Positions 27,162 through 36,434 are shown, counted from the first letter of the stretch. The stretch is 64,000 bases of DNA from Mesorhizobium sp. INR15 (GCF_015500075.1 NZ_CP045496.1:682001-746000), one strand, 5' to 3'. Notes: generated by a model from the letters alone, not told the origin. Numbers and translations: made by a program.

Positions 27162-28895
27162 ATGGCTCGACTTCTTTCGGTCAATGTCGGACTGCCGCGC
27201 GAGATCTCGTGGCAAGGGAAGACCGTCGGAACCGCCATTTGGAAAGCTCCGGTTCAAGGCCCGCGCCAGGTGCGCCGACTCAATGTGGACGGTGATGGGC
27301 AGGGAGACTTGGAGGGGCACGGCGGCGAGCACCGGGCAGTCTTGGTCTATCAAACGGATTCTTACCGTTTTTGGCGAGACGAGCTGCGTCGAACCGACCT
27401 CGTCTATGGTCAGTTCGGAGAGAATTTCACGGTGGAGGGGCTACCTGACCGCGAGGTGTGTATCGGCGACCGCTACAGGATAGGCAGCGCGCTGTTCGAA
27501 GTTACGCAACCGCGCGTCACTTGCTACCGGGTCGGTATCCGCATGAACGAACCGCAAATGGCGGCGCTGCTGGTGGCGCGCGGTAGGCCGGGGTTCTATC
27601 TGCGTGTTCTGGAGGAGGGCCAAGTCGAAGCAGGCGACGGGATCAGTCAGGTCGGAGCCGGCCCAGAGCGGATGACAGTCTGCGAGATCAATTCGCTGCT
27701 GTATTTGCCGGGTCGCTCGCGCGTCGAAGTCGAGCGCGCGCTGCGCATCCCCGCACTAAGCTCCGGTTGGCGTGAATCCTTCCAGGCGCTCCTTGCACAA
27801 AAGGAACACGGCGGGACAACTGGAACAGTCCTGGCACCGGCAGGATTTCTTCGCCTGCGGGTCTCTCAGAAGATTCGCGAGAGCAGCAATGTGATGTCGT
27901 TGGTGCTTGAGCCAGTGGATGGTAGCCGCCTGGCTGCTGCCCTTCCCGGCCAGTTTGTCGTGGTGCGCCTGCAACTGGTCCCCGGTGCCCCCACGCTAAT
28001 GCGCAGCTATTCTTTGTCCGGTGAGCCCAGCGAACGCGGCTATCGAATAAGCGTTAAGCGGGGGCCGCATGGCGTCATGGGCGCTTACATCCACGAGAAC
28101 GTACGGATTGGCGACGTTCTGGACGTTAGCTCGCCACGCGGTAACTTTACCCTTCGGCCCAACAATGGTCCCGTCGTGCTGGTGAGTGCAGGTGTGGGCA
28201 TAACGCCCGTCCTGGCGATGCTCCACGCCTTGGCCGCCGAGGCATCGCAACGGGAAATCTGGTGGATCCACGGAGCCCGTGACGGCAAGGAGCATCCTTT
28301 TGCCCAGGAGACCCAAAGACTCTTGAATGGTTTGCCTCATAGCCACCGTCACATACGCTACAGCGCGCCCGCACCCGAGGAGAGGCTGGGTATCGATTTC
28401 GACGCTCGTGGGCGTGTCAATCTTGCTCTGCTTGGCGAGTTGGTAGTCCCGCGCAATGGCGACTTTTATATCTGCGGCCCATCGGCCTTCATGAGTGACA
28501 TGACTGCTGGCCTTGCAGCCCAAGGCATCGCCGCCGGCAATATCCACGCGGAATTCTTCGGTCCAGGTTCGTCGAAAACGCCGGGCATCGCCTCTTCCTC
28601 GCACACGACGCCGCACCTGCCTCCGGGACCTCCCGGTGCGGGGCCCGTCGTTTCTTTCGCGCGAAGTGGCTTAAGCGTCAATTGGGGTTCGACGTATCAC
28701 AGCCTCCTCGAGCTTGCTGAGGCGTGTGATATTCCGACGCGATGGTCGTGCCGTACGGGTGTATGCCACGCTTGCGAAACCGGTATTGTGGCGGGGACAG
28801 TTGCCTACCGCCCTGATCCAATAGATCCAGCACCGGTTGGCAAGGCGCTGATCTGCTGTTCCCACCCTCAGGCCGACTTGGTCCTCGACCTTTAA
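27162..28895 (+). CDS. MOSC - flavin reductase - [2Fe-2S] ferredoxin fusion protein
   Basis: ATG at 27162 (a GTG one codon earlier is possible); 577 residues in three modules. The first (1-160) is a YiiM-type MOSC domain with the conserved cysteine near residue 119 (RVTCYRVGIRM). The second (about 225-445) is a ferredoxin-NADP reductase-like module with FAD motif MRSYSLSG near 280 and NAD motif LVSAGVGITPVLAML. The third (about 495-577) is a plant-type ferredoxin with CRTGVCHAC...CC (C-x4-C-x2-C-x26-C). MOSC proteins handle molybdenum-cofactor sulfur or reduce N-hydroxylated compounds. The fused reductase would supply electrons from NAD(P)H. No export signal is visible. Confidence 0.92.
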   Translation: MARLLSVNVGLPREISWQGKTVGTAIWKAPVQGPRQVRRLNVDGDGQGDLEGHGGEHRAVLVYQTDSYRFWRDELRRTDLVYGQFGENFTVEGLPDREVCIGDRYRIGSALFEVTQPRVTCYRVGIRMNEPQMAALLVARGRPGFYLRVLEEGQVEAGDGISQVGAGPERMTVCEINSLLYLPGRSRVEVERALRIPALSSGWRESFQALLAQKEHGGTTGTVLAPAGFLRLRVSQKIRESSNVMSLVLEPVDGSRLAAALPGQFVVVRLQLVPGAPTLMRSYSLSGEPSERGYRISVKRGPHGVMGAYIHENVRIGDVLDVSSPRGNFTLRPNNGPVVLVSAGVGITPVLAMLHALAAEASQREIWWIHGARDGKEHPFAQETQRLLNGLPHSHRHIRYSAPAPEERLGIDFDARGRVNLALLGELVVPRNGDFYICGPSAFMSDMTAGLAAQGIAAGNIHAEFFGPGSSKTPGIASSSHTTPHLPPGPPGAGPVVSFARSGLSVNWGSTYHSLLELAEACDIPTRWSCRTGVCHACETGIVAGTVAYRPDPIDPAPVGKALICCSHPQADLVLDL

Positions 28896-29625
28896 TGTGA
28901 TTGGGAATGCCCATTGGCCGCGGCTCAAGCACTGCGGAACCTGCACATCCCGAGGGCCGACCATCACAATCAGTCATTGATCCGAGGGCCAGCTTGGGAC
29001 TTGAGGGATAGGACGTGGTTTTGCGCTCATGAGCCGGAATCTCAGCGCAGAAAATTCCTATGCGTGATTGGGCCAGATCGAGCACAATGTGAACATCACC
29101 TTGATGGTCCTTGCTGCAAAAGCGGACAGTTTTCTCCCGGCCCCAGTGCAGACGTTTGAAGGATAAGTGGCAAACCCGGTATGGGCCAGCGGATGTGCTC
29201 CGCACCTTGGAGATTCTCACACCAGATCAATAATTTATTATAAAATCGCACATTGCAGCGAAAGCGAGCAATGTGTGAGAAATGGCGAAAACGCCTGCAA
29301 AAACAGCCAACCGATCGCCGCACAATGTGCGCCCTTTTATCTTGCCATCTTAATCGGTCGTAATTTGAGAGACTTATTGCCCATCGTCTTTACTCCTCTA
29401 ACATACGATAATACACCATTCCATACTCTAAAACACGATTCCGTTTGCTAGCGTCGAGTTCCGATGCGCCGTGCAGTCTTCCGCGCTCTGCGACGGCGTA
29501 GCAGCGCTGTTTGTTGCAGCACGGGAACCGTCGCGGCGCACTTTTCCATCGCACTGACGGAGCAGCGTCACAGGCAATCGAGCGCGGTCCGGCCGTCTTC
29601 CGATCGGCGCGGCCGCAGGCAATGT
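28896..29625. other. gene-free stretch left of the IS1111-type element
   Basis: About 730 nt with no convincing reading frame. The part 29220-29460 is clearly AT-rich relative to the rest, suggesting foreign or decayed DNA. Nothing else was identified. Confidence 0.5.
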
Positions 29626-29637
29626 ATGGCCCGCCCC

Positions 29638-29888
29638 GTCTGCAAGCGGAATGTTTTGAGAGGCACACCCGGTCTGCACCAATGTATCCGGCCTCGGCGC
29701 TTTGGGCGCCCTGCCAAGATGGAGATTCGCGCGCTCGGCTCCTAACAAGATACTCGGCCTCGAAAGGGCCGCTGCCTGTCGACAGGTTTGCCGAACGCCG
29801 ATCAACCGTTGGGCCATCTCTATGTACATCCTCCCGCAGACTTCATGCGGCCGAGCAGTTGCCGGGACACGCCCGCTCGACCAACTCG
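29638..29888 (-). ncRNA. candidate bridge/seek RNA region of the IS1111-type element
   Basis: IS110-family recombinases use an element-encoded structured RNA that pairs with donor and target DNA. In the IS1111 group it is encoded in the long non-coding end downstream of the transposase. This 251-nt non-coding end lies exactly there. Paired segments such as CTGCCTGTCGACAGG (near 29773-29787) hint at structure. The assignment is by position and family knowledge, not by a covariance match. Confidence 0.35.
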
Positions 29889-30914
29889 TTACCCATTCGA
29901 GGCCGTTACGGCTTCATAGGGGCGTTGCTTTGACATCACGGCCCAGGCGATCCGGGCCAGCTTGTTGGCAAGCGCAACGACCACCACATTGCGCTTGGCG
30001 CGCAATAGCAGTGCCCGCAGCCAGGCGCCGAGCTGGGTGTCCATTCGCGCCAGATATGGCAATGCCGCTCGCGCGCCATGGATCAACAGCACGCGCATGT
30101 AAGTGCTCCCGCGCTTCGTGATCCCTGTCAGGCGTGGCTTGCCGCCGGTCGTGATCTGGCGTGGAACAAGCCCCAACCAGGCGGCGAAGTCACGCCCCTT
30201 CGCAAAGGCCGACACGTCGCCGACCGCTGCTGCCAGCGCAGTTGCGTTGAGCGCCCCAATGCCTGGCACACTGCGCAGGAGACTGGCTCGTTCATCGCTT
30301 TTGGCGAGCGCTTCGAACTCCTGGTCGAGCTGCTTGATCCGATGATCGAGCGCGTGCAGTTCGTCGACCATGTCATGAACGAGCTGCTGCATCCTGGTGG
30401 TTAGGATCGTGCAGTCCAGCACGTTCTCGCGCAGCCACAGGTTCAGCTTTGGCCGACCCTTGGCGATGACAATGCCGCGATCGAACAACACACCCCGCAG
30501 TTGATTGATCAGGGCCGTCCGGGTGCCGACCAGCCGTTCGCGCGCCCGGTGCAAAGTTTGCACATCGAGTTGCTCTTCGGACTTGATCGGCACGAAGCGC
30601 ATGGTCGGTCGTGTCGCCGCCTCGGCGATTGCCTCCGCATCGCGATCATCGTTCTTGTGCGACTTCACATAGGGTTTCACATACTCTGGCGGCATCAGCC
30701 GGACATCGTGTCCAAGCGAGGCAAACTGACGAGCGAGATGGTGCGCCCCGCAGCACGCCTCCATGCCAATGATGCAGCGCGGTTGCTTTTCGACGAATGC
30801 AGCAAGGGACGACAGGCGCATCCGACGACGCAACACGACCGCTCCTTCGCGGTCGAGGCCGACCAGGCTGCAGAGCGGCTTTCCAAGATCAATTCCGAGT
30901 ACGGCGACGTTCAT
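29889..30914 (-). CDS. IS1111-group DEDD transposase
   Basis: ATG at 30914 (MNVAVLGIDLGKPLCSLVGLD) behind GGAGGAAAGG; 341 residues. The N-terminal RuvC-like DEDD domain is seen in VLGIDLGK, RCIIGMEACCGAHHLARQF and KSHKNDDRDAEAIAEA. The C-terminal domain with the catalytic serine region covers RSVPGIGALNATALAAAVGD, FAAWLGLVPRQITTGGKPRLTGITKRG and MRVLLIHGARA. The protein appears intact, so the element may be active. Confidence 0.95.
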   Translation of the reverse strand: MNVAVLGIDLGKPLCSLVGLDREGAVVLRRRMRLSSLAAFVEKQPRCIIGMEACCGAHHLARQFASLGHDVRLMPPEYVKPYVKSHKNDDRDAEAIAEAATRPTMRFVPIKSEEQLDVQTLHRARERLVGTRTALINQLRGVLFDRGIVIAKGRPKLNLWLRENVLDCTILTTRMQQLVHDMVDELHALDHRIKQLDQEFEALAKSDERASLLRSVPGIGALNATALAAAVGDVSAFAKGRDFAAWLGLVPRQITTGGKPRLTGITKRGSTYMRVLLIHGARAALPYLARMDTQLGAWLRALLLRAKRNVVVVALANKLARIAWAVMSKQRPYEAVTASNG

Positions 30915-31103
30915 TTCCTTTCCTCCTTCTGACAACGGACTGACAGTTTGTCCGGAACCGGAGGGGCGGGCCATCCCATAAGATAACGTGCGTTCCGTCG
31001 TTGTTGGTCTGCATCGGTCCTCATCCGCCGGGGCGGATTCCTATGTGTCAGATGGCGTCAGTCATCGTGCCGACGCCATGCGTTTCAATTTCCGTCGCGC
31101 CGC

Positions 31104-32006
31104 TCATCGATGCGCTCCCAGCAGACGCCGGTCCTTGGTGTGGGCGCGTTGCGCGGCCTCGGTCTCTGTCGCGGTCACATCGCCGACATAGAAGGTACCG
31201 TCGCTCCACATGGCGTGCATGATCACCGCCAGCTTGCGCGCCACCGCGACGCAGGCCTTGCGATGACAGGAGCGCTTGGCGAGCTGCTGGCCCCAGCTCT
31301 TGACCTTGTCCTTGCCGCGAAAGCGCGTCATCAGCGCCGAGGCTGCCTCGTAGAGCGCGCGCCGCACGTCCGCGTCGCCAGCTTTGGAGATGCGGCCCTG
31401 GATGTCGATCGACGTGCCCGATTGCCATCGCCGCGAGGTCAGCCCGAAGTAGGCGGCGACGTCACGCGATCGGCGAAAGCGCGACGGATCGTCGATTGCC
31501 GTCATGAACGAGAGCGCCGTCACCGGACCAACGCCGGGGATCGCCATGAAGCGCCGGGACAGTTCGCTCTTCGCGACGAGCTTCACGACCAGGGCGTGCA
31601 GCCGACCGTACTCTCGCCACAGCACGGCGCGTGCCGACAGCGGATCGTCCGTCGCCGCCGTTCGCACCGTCTGGTCGAAAACGCCACGCGATGTGCCGCC
31701 GAGCTCGATCCCGAATGCCGTCAGCGAGTGGCCGACTGCGTTTTCGAGATCAAAGAATTTGCAATTCCGGTTGCGCCGGTCGGTCAGCAACAGCCGCATC
31801 CGATAGCAATCCTGCGTCTTGATATGAGCTTGACGGAACCAGCCGTGCGCATGATGTGGGCAATCCCGAGCGCATCGGCGGCATCCGCCTTTTTGCGCTG
31901 CGCCGACATCGCGGCGCGCACGTGCTGTGTCTCCAGGCAGATCGGCTGCAGCCGACGGCCGAGAGGGCGCTAGTGGAAGCCGTCAAACTTCCATAGCGAC
32001 GTTTCA
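31104..32006 (-). pseudogene. truncated, frameshifted IS110-family transposase
   Basis: The 31104-31799 frame encodes the C-terminal two thirds of a second, different IS110-type transposase: MRLLLTDRRNRNCKFFDLENAVGHSL, FMAIPGVGPVTALSFMTAIDDPSRF, VAAYFGLTSRRWQSG and KAGDADVRRALYEAASALM. Upstream, in other frames, pieces like ADALGIAHIMRT and QAHIKTQDCYR can be followed to about 31985, so at least one frameshift exists and the first 90 or so residues are missing. It is a dead relic next to the OLD-like gene. Confidence 0.85.
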
Positions 32007-33956
32007 CTAGGATAAAGGCTCAGGAACCGACCTCATCTTCTCTCTGCCCCAAACCTGTTTGATGAAAGTTCGCGCCTCGGAAAGCTCTGGATCAATAGCG
32101 AGGTTCCGGTTGGTAATTACTTGCTGGACCCATTTTGGGCCGTGCCCGCCGATGCTCCGGCAGAATCGCTCAAGCTCGCCAACTGGAACAATCCAAATGC
32201 CACGCTGCTCACATTGCGCTCTGATAGTATTTAAGCTTTGCGTCGCGTCGCCGCTTGGTATTGCTGCATCACCCGCAGCCTTGACGGCGTCCCATGGGGA
32301 AAGCTGTTTAAGCACGACTTCGATGTCGGATTTGGCCTGTCGAGGAAATTCAGCTGCCCCGCTTACGCCAGTTAGTATCTGCTCAATGCGGATTTTTGCG
32401 TCTATGGCACTTAAGCTCGGCCTCTTCTGCTCAACCGCCGACTTTACGGTCTTCCAATGAGAGGCGACCGCCTTCCAGTCACCTCCCAAGGCAGTGAGGA
32501 GACGCTCAAACGCCTGTTGGTCGTTCAGAATGTCGATATCAACTATAACATCTACCTCCACCCCAAGCGAACGCAACGATTCCGCCAAGATCGCTGCGCG
32601 GTGCTTGCCGTTGGCATGAATGAAAAGGACGTCAGGTTCCAATTCGCCGTGCACTTCCGGGATGCTTAGTATGGCTTGATAGAAAAGGCAGTCGGTGTCC
32701 GCCTCTGCGACGATAACCCGTTGATGGAATATCCCATTTAACGTCGAAGAGTATTTCAACAATGGGTCTTTTGCGATTGATTTCGCCTTTTCTGGTTCCA
32801 GTTCCTTGATCTTGCTATCGCCGCCGTCGCGCTCAATGCGGACAATTCTCAAGCGGGCCTCCTCGACGCTGAGCAAGCCGCCGAGCACGTCGGCGCTGTG
32901 TGTGGCTATAAAGACCTGGGCATTGGCGGGACGCTCTTTCGCGATGATCTCACCTAGAAGTCTAGCCTGTGGCGGATGCAAGAATGCCTCGGGTTCGTCA
33001 ATCAGAAGAATATTAGAACTGTCTTCGGTCAAAATGCTTAGAACGACACTAGCAAAACTTCGCATGCCGTCACCTTGAGTAACCAGCGGGATAGTTTCCG
33101 TCCTGAGACGCTTGTTATACGACACAGAAAGACGATCTTCGGGCGGATTGACATTTGGCCTCTTTCCAACCAGCAGAGCGATTTTTTCACCGCCAAGACG
33201 GTCAACAATTAATTCTTGGCCAAAAGCCTGATAGAAATATTTTGAAATCTTCTTTTCTATATTCTCATCCGTATACAGATTGTGGATAGGGTTGTCTGGC
33301 GGGCGCCGCAATGCATCAAATGCCCTAGCTGGATCCGAATCTGTAATCCGACCCTCGGTGCTACAAAATCGGCAGAAGATATTGGCTAGTTGGAACGCAC
33401 TCTTATCCCAAATATGGTTGATATTTTCCTCTTCTACTGAATAGCGATATCCAATATAGGTCGATTTCCCGCTCCGCATTTCGATGTGAGATTTGGCCCT
33501 TAAGGCTGATCTGAAATCTTCGGCGGTCCCGTCCTTCCATACCCGAACTTCTTTGAGCACCGTACTACTCACGCTACGTTGAGACTCGAAGCGTGCGGCT
33601 AGTTCTCTAAGAATAGCACTTTTCCCCGCATTGTTTGGACCTACAATCGCAACAATGTCAGAGCGTTCAAGTTTAACACATGCGCCATTCGCGAAGTGAA
33701 TCTCGGCAAAACTAACTCTCGTGTTGTTCGAATTGACGACAGGTTCTGGCTCTAAGACGATGGGTTCGTCCTGAGGGTTTTTGCTCAGTTTTAGAACTGT
33801 CGCCAGCTTGCTCAGGACGCCGCGCCGACGTGTAGGTTTGCCTTGGGGCGCCAAATTAATGCTCGCTCGGTTGAAATAATCTGTCTTCAATCGCAGCTCA
33901 GATGTTAGTCTGCGTTCCGCAACGGATTCAAGCTCCAATGAAATTTTGGGACCCAC
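32007..33956 (-). CDS. OLD-like ATPase-TOPRIM nuclease, copy 1
   Basis: A 649-residue protein starting at GTG 33956. The first about 80 residues are unusual, then an SMC/ABC-type ATPase begins with Walker A GPNNAGKS at residues 106-113. Walker B with ILLIDEPEAFLHPPQARLL and ATHSADVL (H-loop) follow. A TOPRIM domain comes after, with the acidic VAEADTDCLFYQ and DxD in VDIDILND. This is the overcoming-lysogenization-defect (OLD) architecture, many members of which are anti-phage nucleases. It is divergent from a related gene at 34641. Lower GC content than its neighbours suggests transfer. Confidence 0.88.
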   Translation of the reverse strand: MGPKISLELESVAERRLTSELRLKTDYFNRASINLAPQGKPTRRRGVLSKLATVLKLSKNPQDEPIVLEPEPVVNSNNTRVSFAEIHFANGACVKLERSDIVAIVGPNNAGKSAILRELAARFESQRSVSSTVLKEVRVWKDGTAEDFRSALRAKSHIEMRSGKSTYIGYRYSVEEENINHIWDKSAFQLANIFCRFCSTEGRITDSDPARAFDALRRPPDNPIHNLYTDENIEKKISKYFYQAFGQELIVDRLGGEKIALLVGKRPNVNPPEDRLSVSYNKRLRTETIPLVTQGDGMRSFASVVLSILTEDSSNILLIDEPEAFLHPPQARLLGEIIAKERPANAQVFIATHSADVLGGLLSVEEARLRIVRIERDGGDSKIKELEPEKAKSIAKDPLLKYSSTLNGIFHQRVIVAEADTDCLFYQAILSIPEVHGELEPDVLFIHANGKHRAAILAESLRSLGVEVDVIVDIDILNDQQAFERLLTALGGDWKAVASHWKTVKSAVEQKRPSLSAIDAKIRIEQILTGVSGAAEFPRQAKSDIEVVLKQLSPWDAVKAAGDAAIPSGDATQSLNTIRAQCEQRGIWIVPVGELERFCRSIGGHGPKWVQQVITNRNLAIDPELSEARTFIKQVWGREKMRSVPEPLS

Positions 33957-34640
33957 ATGTGGGACGCCATCTCGCAGCTGCTACGGCGACTTTTTCCCCC
34001 GTACCCCTCTCCCACCGCAACGATTTGCCCCAGTAGTGTCTGCCCTTGATTTGGTCTTTTTCTCCACGCCCCCAGATCCACCTCCCCATTGCGATGGCAA
34101 GCAAGATGAGCGTTGATATAAGAACCACGACGCTGGCTTATGCGATTCCGATGACGGCAGCCAGGCTTGCCAATTCGCTGGTAGGGCTGAGCCGCCTGAG
34201 GGGACCTCTACGTTATCGCGGACCGGAGGAGCATCGGGCCGGCGTGAAGGCAAGGGCTTCGCGGCCGCTATCGTCCTCGAACGAGACGACCCTCTTGCCG
34301 AGTGGCGCAAAGGCAGACCTGTCGGTGGTCTGGACGGGGAGGCGATTGGCGGAGGCGATTGGTCAGAAGCACCCGACCCTGTGCCAGCGGGACAACGCAA
34401 CGGACTTGATGTTTTGGGAAACTGCACCTTGGTTTCCGTATTGCAGCGGCTGGAGAGGATGGGGGTAGTGGCCATGCCGATGCACGATGGGACAATGACT
34501 GCCGCGTCGTATAGTTCATTGGCAATGCAATTAATGCGATTAACTGCGCTACGTCATATTGGTACCAAGCTTCCGGTATGATTAAGGTGGCTGCTGCCAA
34601 GCCAATAGTGCGCCGCTAACTTCACAGTTCTGGAGGGGTA
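33957..34640. other. region between the two OLD-like genes, with a possible gene remnant
   Basis: About 680 nt. On the plus strand one frame is open from about 34110 to 34584 and reads LERDDPLAEWRKGRPVGGL and LQRLERMGVVAMPMHDGTM, which resembles coding sequence but has no start codon at a sensible place. On the minus strand a 66-codon frame (33928-34128) begins with a hydrophobic MVLISTLILLAIAMG segment. Neither is strong enough to call a gene. The promoters of both ATPase genes should lie here. Confidence 0.4.
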
Positions 34641-36302
34641 ATGCTAAGTAGCCTGCAGTTTCGAATTGGCTCTGGGCCTGGCGAAGAGCCGTTGCGTCTA
34701 CCGATAGAGCCGTCCATCACAATATTCGTTGGACCAAATAATTCAGGTAAAAGTCTCGCTTTATCGGAAATTAGGAAAGGTGTGAATGTTGGTCGATTGG
34801 ATGGTAGCTCTGTGATATCTCAAGTTGTAGTTGCGCCACTAACCCTTGATCAAGCTAACGATTATTCAGCATCTATTAGTTCCCCCGCGCAATTGGACGA
34901 GCTGTTGCCCGCCGACCACATAGTAGCTGTACTTCAAAATGGGAGAAATCATTTACATTTGCCTAGGCTTATCGATGTTCTTACGAACCCAGAAGTTGAT
35001 CGACAATATTTTGGCACCTATTATGCAAGCAATTATTTGTTAAATCTTGATGGTGAAACGAGGGTCAGCCTGTGCAACCCTCAGGAGCGGGGCGATCTGA
35101 AAAGCCCCACTTTGCCCTTTGCAAGATTGTTGACGAACAATAATCGCCGACGGCGTTTGAGTAACTTGGTGCATGAAGCAACCGGGCAGCACCTTGTAAT
35201 CGATGCAACTGTAGGAAGCCAGCTGCAGATTCGTTTCTCCGATGAGTTACCGGATGACGAGAGATCACTCTCTGATAGCAATCTTGAGTTCATGCGGAAT
35301 GCACGGCCACTTGCGAGTGTTAGCGACGGAGTCAAGGCTTACTCAGGCATTCTACTTCAAATGCTTGCCGGTGACCCGAAAATTATCTTTATCGATGAGC
35401 CTGAGGCATTCCTGCATCCGGCTTTGGCTAGATCGCTTGGCACAGAGATTGCTAATGCGGCGGTAAACGAAGGCAAGGTAGTCTTCGCATCAACCCATAG
35501 CCCCCAATTTGTGATGGGCGCTATCGAATCAGGTGCGCGGGTGAACATCGTTAGGCTTACTTATTCTCAAAATGTCGGGACCGCTCGGCTTCTCCAGAAT
35601 GAAAATTTGCGACAGTTGATGAACGACCCCTTGCTTCGGTCCACTGGTGTTCTGGAGGCTATCTTTTACAATTTTGTGGCTGTGACGGAAGCGGACGCTG
35701 ACCGGGCTTTTTACGGTGAGATTAATAATCGGCTCGTTAGCAATGGAGACCGGCGGGGAATTAGAGCCGTTCTGTTTCTGAATGCGAACGGCAAGGACAC
35801 CGTAGCGCAAATCGTTGCTCCGTTGCGTGCACTGGGGATTCCAACGGCGAGCGTTGTTGACTTAGATGTCTTGAAGGAAGGCGGCGTGGTATGGACTCGC
35901 CATCTCCTGGGTGCAGGTATTCCCGATGGTGAACGCGCACCTTACGGTCAAAGGCGGGCGACGGTGCTCGCTAGTCTGAGGGCACGTGCGCCAAATAATT
36001 TTAAGACGGACGGTGGTGTCGGCGTGCTCGCTGGCGCGGAGCGAGAAACCGCTGACAATCTCTTGGGAGACCTGGCTCGTTACGGGATGTTCGTTGTGCC
36101 AGTCGGCGAAGTTGAGGCATGGCTGCCTGGACTTAACGTCCCACGGGCGAAGGGAAGATGGCTAAGAAAGATTTTTTCAGCGATGGCGAACGATCCCGCT
36201 TCTCCGGGTTACGTCCGGCCAGGCCCGTCAGATGTCTGGGACTTTATCGGGCAGATGAGGGGATGGCTCTCAGATATTAACCGAAGAGGCATTCCGAATT
36301 AA
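34641..36302 (+). CDS. OLD-like ATPase-TOPRIM nuclease, copy 2
   Basis: A 553-residue protein with ATG at 34641 behind a strong GGAGGGG. Walker A GPNNSGKS is at residues 31-38, Walker B near 248-262 in IIFIDEPEAFLHPALARSL, and the H-loop in ASTHSPQFV. The TOPRIM domain begins at about 345: VTEADADRAFYGEI, then VVDLDVLKEGG with DxD. The segment between (VLFLNANGKDTVAQI) and the end (FVVPVGEVEAWLPG) match copy 1 position by position, so the two are paralogues. Expected activity is ATP-controlled DNA cleavage or nicking. No UvrD-like helicase is adjacent, so it is not a Gabija pair. Confidence 0.9.
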   Translation: MLSSLQFRIGSGPGEEPLRLPIEPSITIFVGPNNSGKSLALSEIRKGVNVGRLDGSSVISQVVVAPLTLDQANDYSASISSPAQLDELLPADHIVAVLQNGRNHLHLPRLIDVLTNPEVDRQYFGTYYASNYLLNLDGETRVSLCNPQERGDLKSPTLPFARLLTNNNRRRRLSNLVHEATGQHLVIDATVGSQLQIRFSDELPDDERSLSDSNLEFMRNARPLASVSDGVKAYSGILLQMLAGDPKIIFIDEPEAFLHPALARSLGTEIANAAVNEGKVVFASTHSPQFVMGAIESGARVNIVRLTYSQNVGTARLLQNENLRQLMNDPLLRSTGVLEAIFYNFVAVTEADADRAFYGEINNRLVSNGDRRGIRAVLFLNANGKDTVAQIVAPLRALGIPTASVVDLDVLKEGGVVWTRHLLGAGIPDGERAPYGQRRATVLASLRARAPNNFKTDGGVGVLAGAERETADNLLGDLARYGMFVVPVGEVEAWLPGLNVPRAKGRWLRKIFSAMANDPASPGYVRPGPSDVWDFIGQMRGWLSDINRRGIPN

Positions 36303-36377
36303 CGTCAAAATGGGCACCGGGCCTCATCATAATTTTGAAATATCGTTTATAATCAGACATTTATGGGAAATCAAAAT

Positions 36378-36417
36378 ATGGCGGAGAGAGCGGGATTCGA
36401 ATCCACTCAAAGGAGGG
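36378..36417 (-). other. tRNA-Ser 3'-end-like scar (attachment-site remnant A)
   Basis: Read on the minus strand, 36379-36405 is a T arm plus acceptor 3' half and CCA like that of a tRNA-Ser: GTGGATTCGAATCCCGC then TCTCTCCGCCA. No 5' half of a tRNA is present upstream. The same 40-nt pattern ending in CTCAAAGGAGGG or CTTAAAGGAGGG (plus strand) recurs at 42875-42914 and 59794-59833. It is most simply the footprint of integration into a tRNA gene. Confidence 0.6.
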
Positions 36418-36434
36418 TGTACCGATACGAAGCC

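Larger units (their letters stand above)
29626..30974 (-). mobile_element. IS110-family (IS1111 group) insertion sequence
   Basis: The transposase gene is flanked by short sub-terminal inverted repeats: ATGGCCCGCCCC at 29626-29637 and its exact complement at 30963-30974. Sub-terminal 11-13 bp repeats are the mark of the IS1111 group and absent from the IS110 group proper. On the transposase strand the gene is preceded by only about 50 nt and followed by about 250 nt of non-coding DNA, again as in IS1111. True ends probably lie a few bases outside the repeats; no target duplication is expected. Confidence 0.85.

Noticed and set aside
33928..34128. 66-codon minus-strand frame with an N-terminal hydrophobic segment
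   Set aside because: It overlaps the start of the OLD-like gene in another frame, has no ribosome site, and the rest is Arg/Trp-rich; kept only as a remark.
32007..36302. Gabija, PARIS or retron assignment for the OLD-like pair
   Set aside because: No UvrD-type helicase, no separate AriA/AriB split and no reverse transcriptase or retron RNA was seen nearby.
36378..36417. functional tRNA-Ser gene
   Set aside because: Only the 3' T arm and acceptor half are present; no D arm, anticodon arm or 5' acceptor strand lies on the appropriate side.
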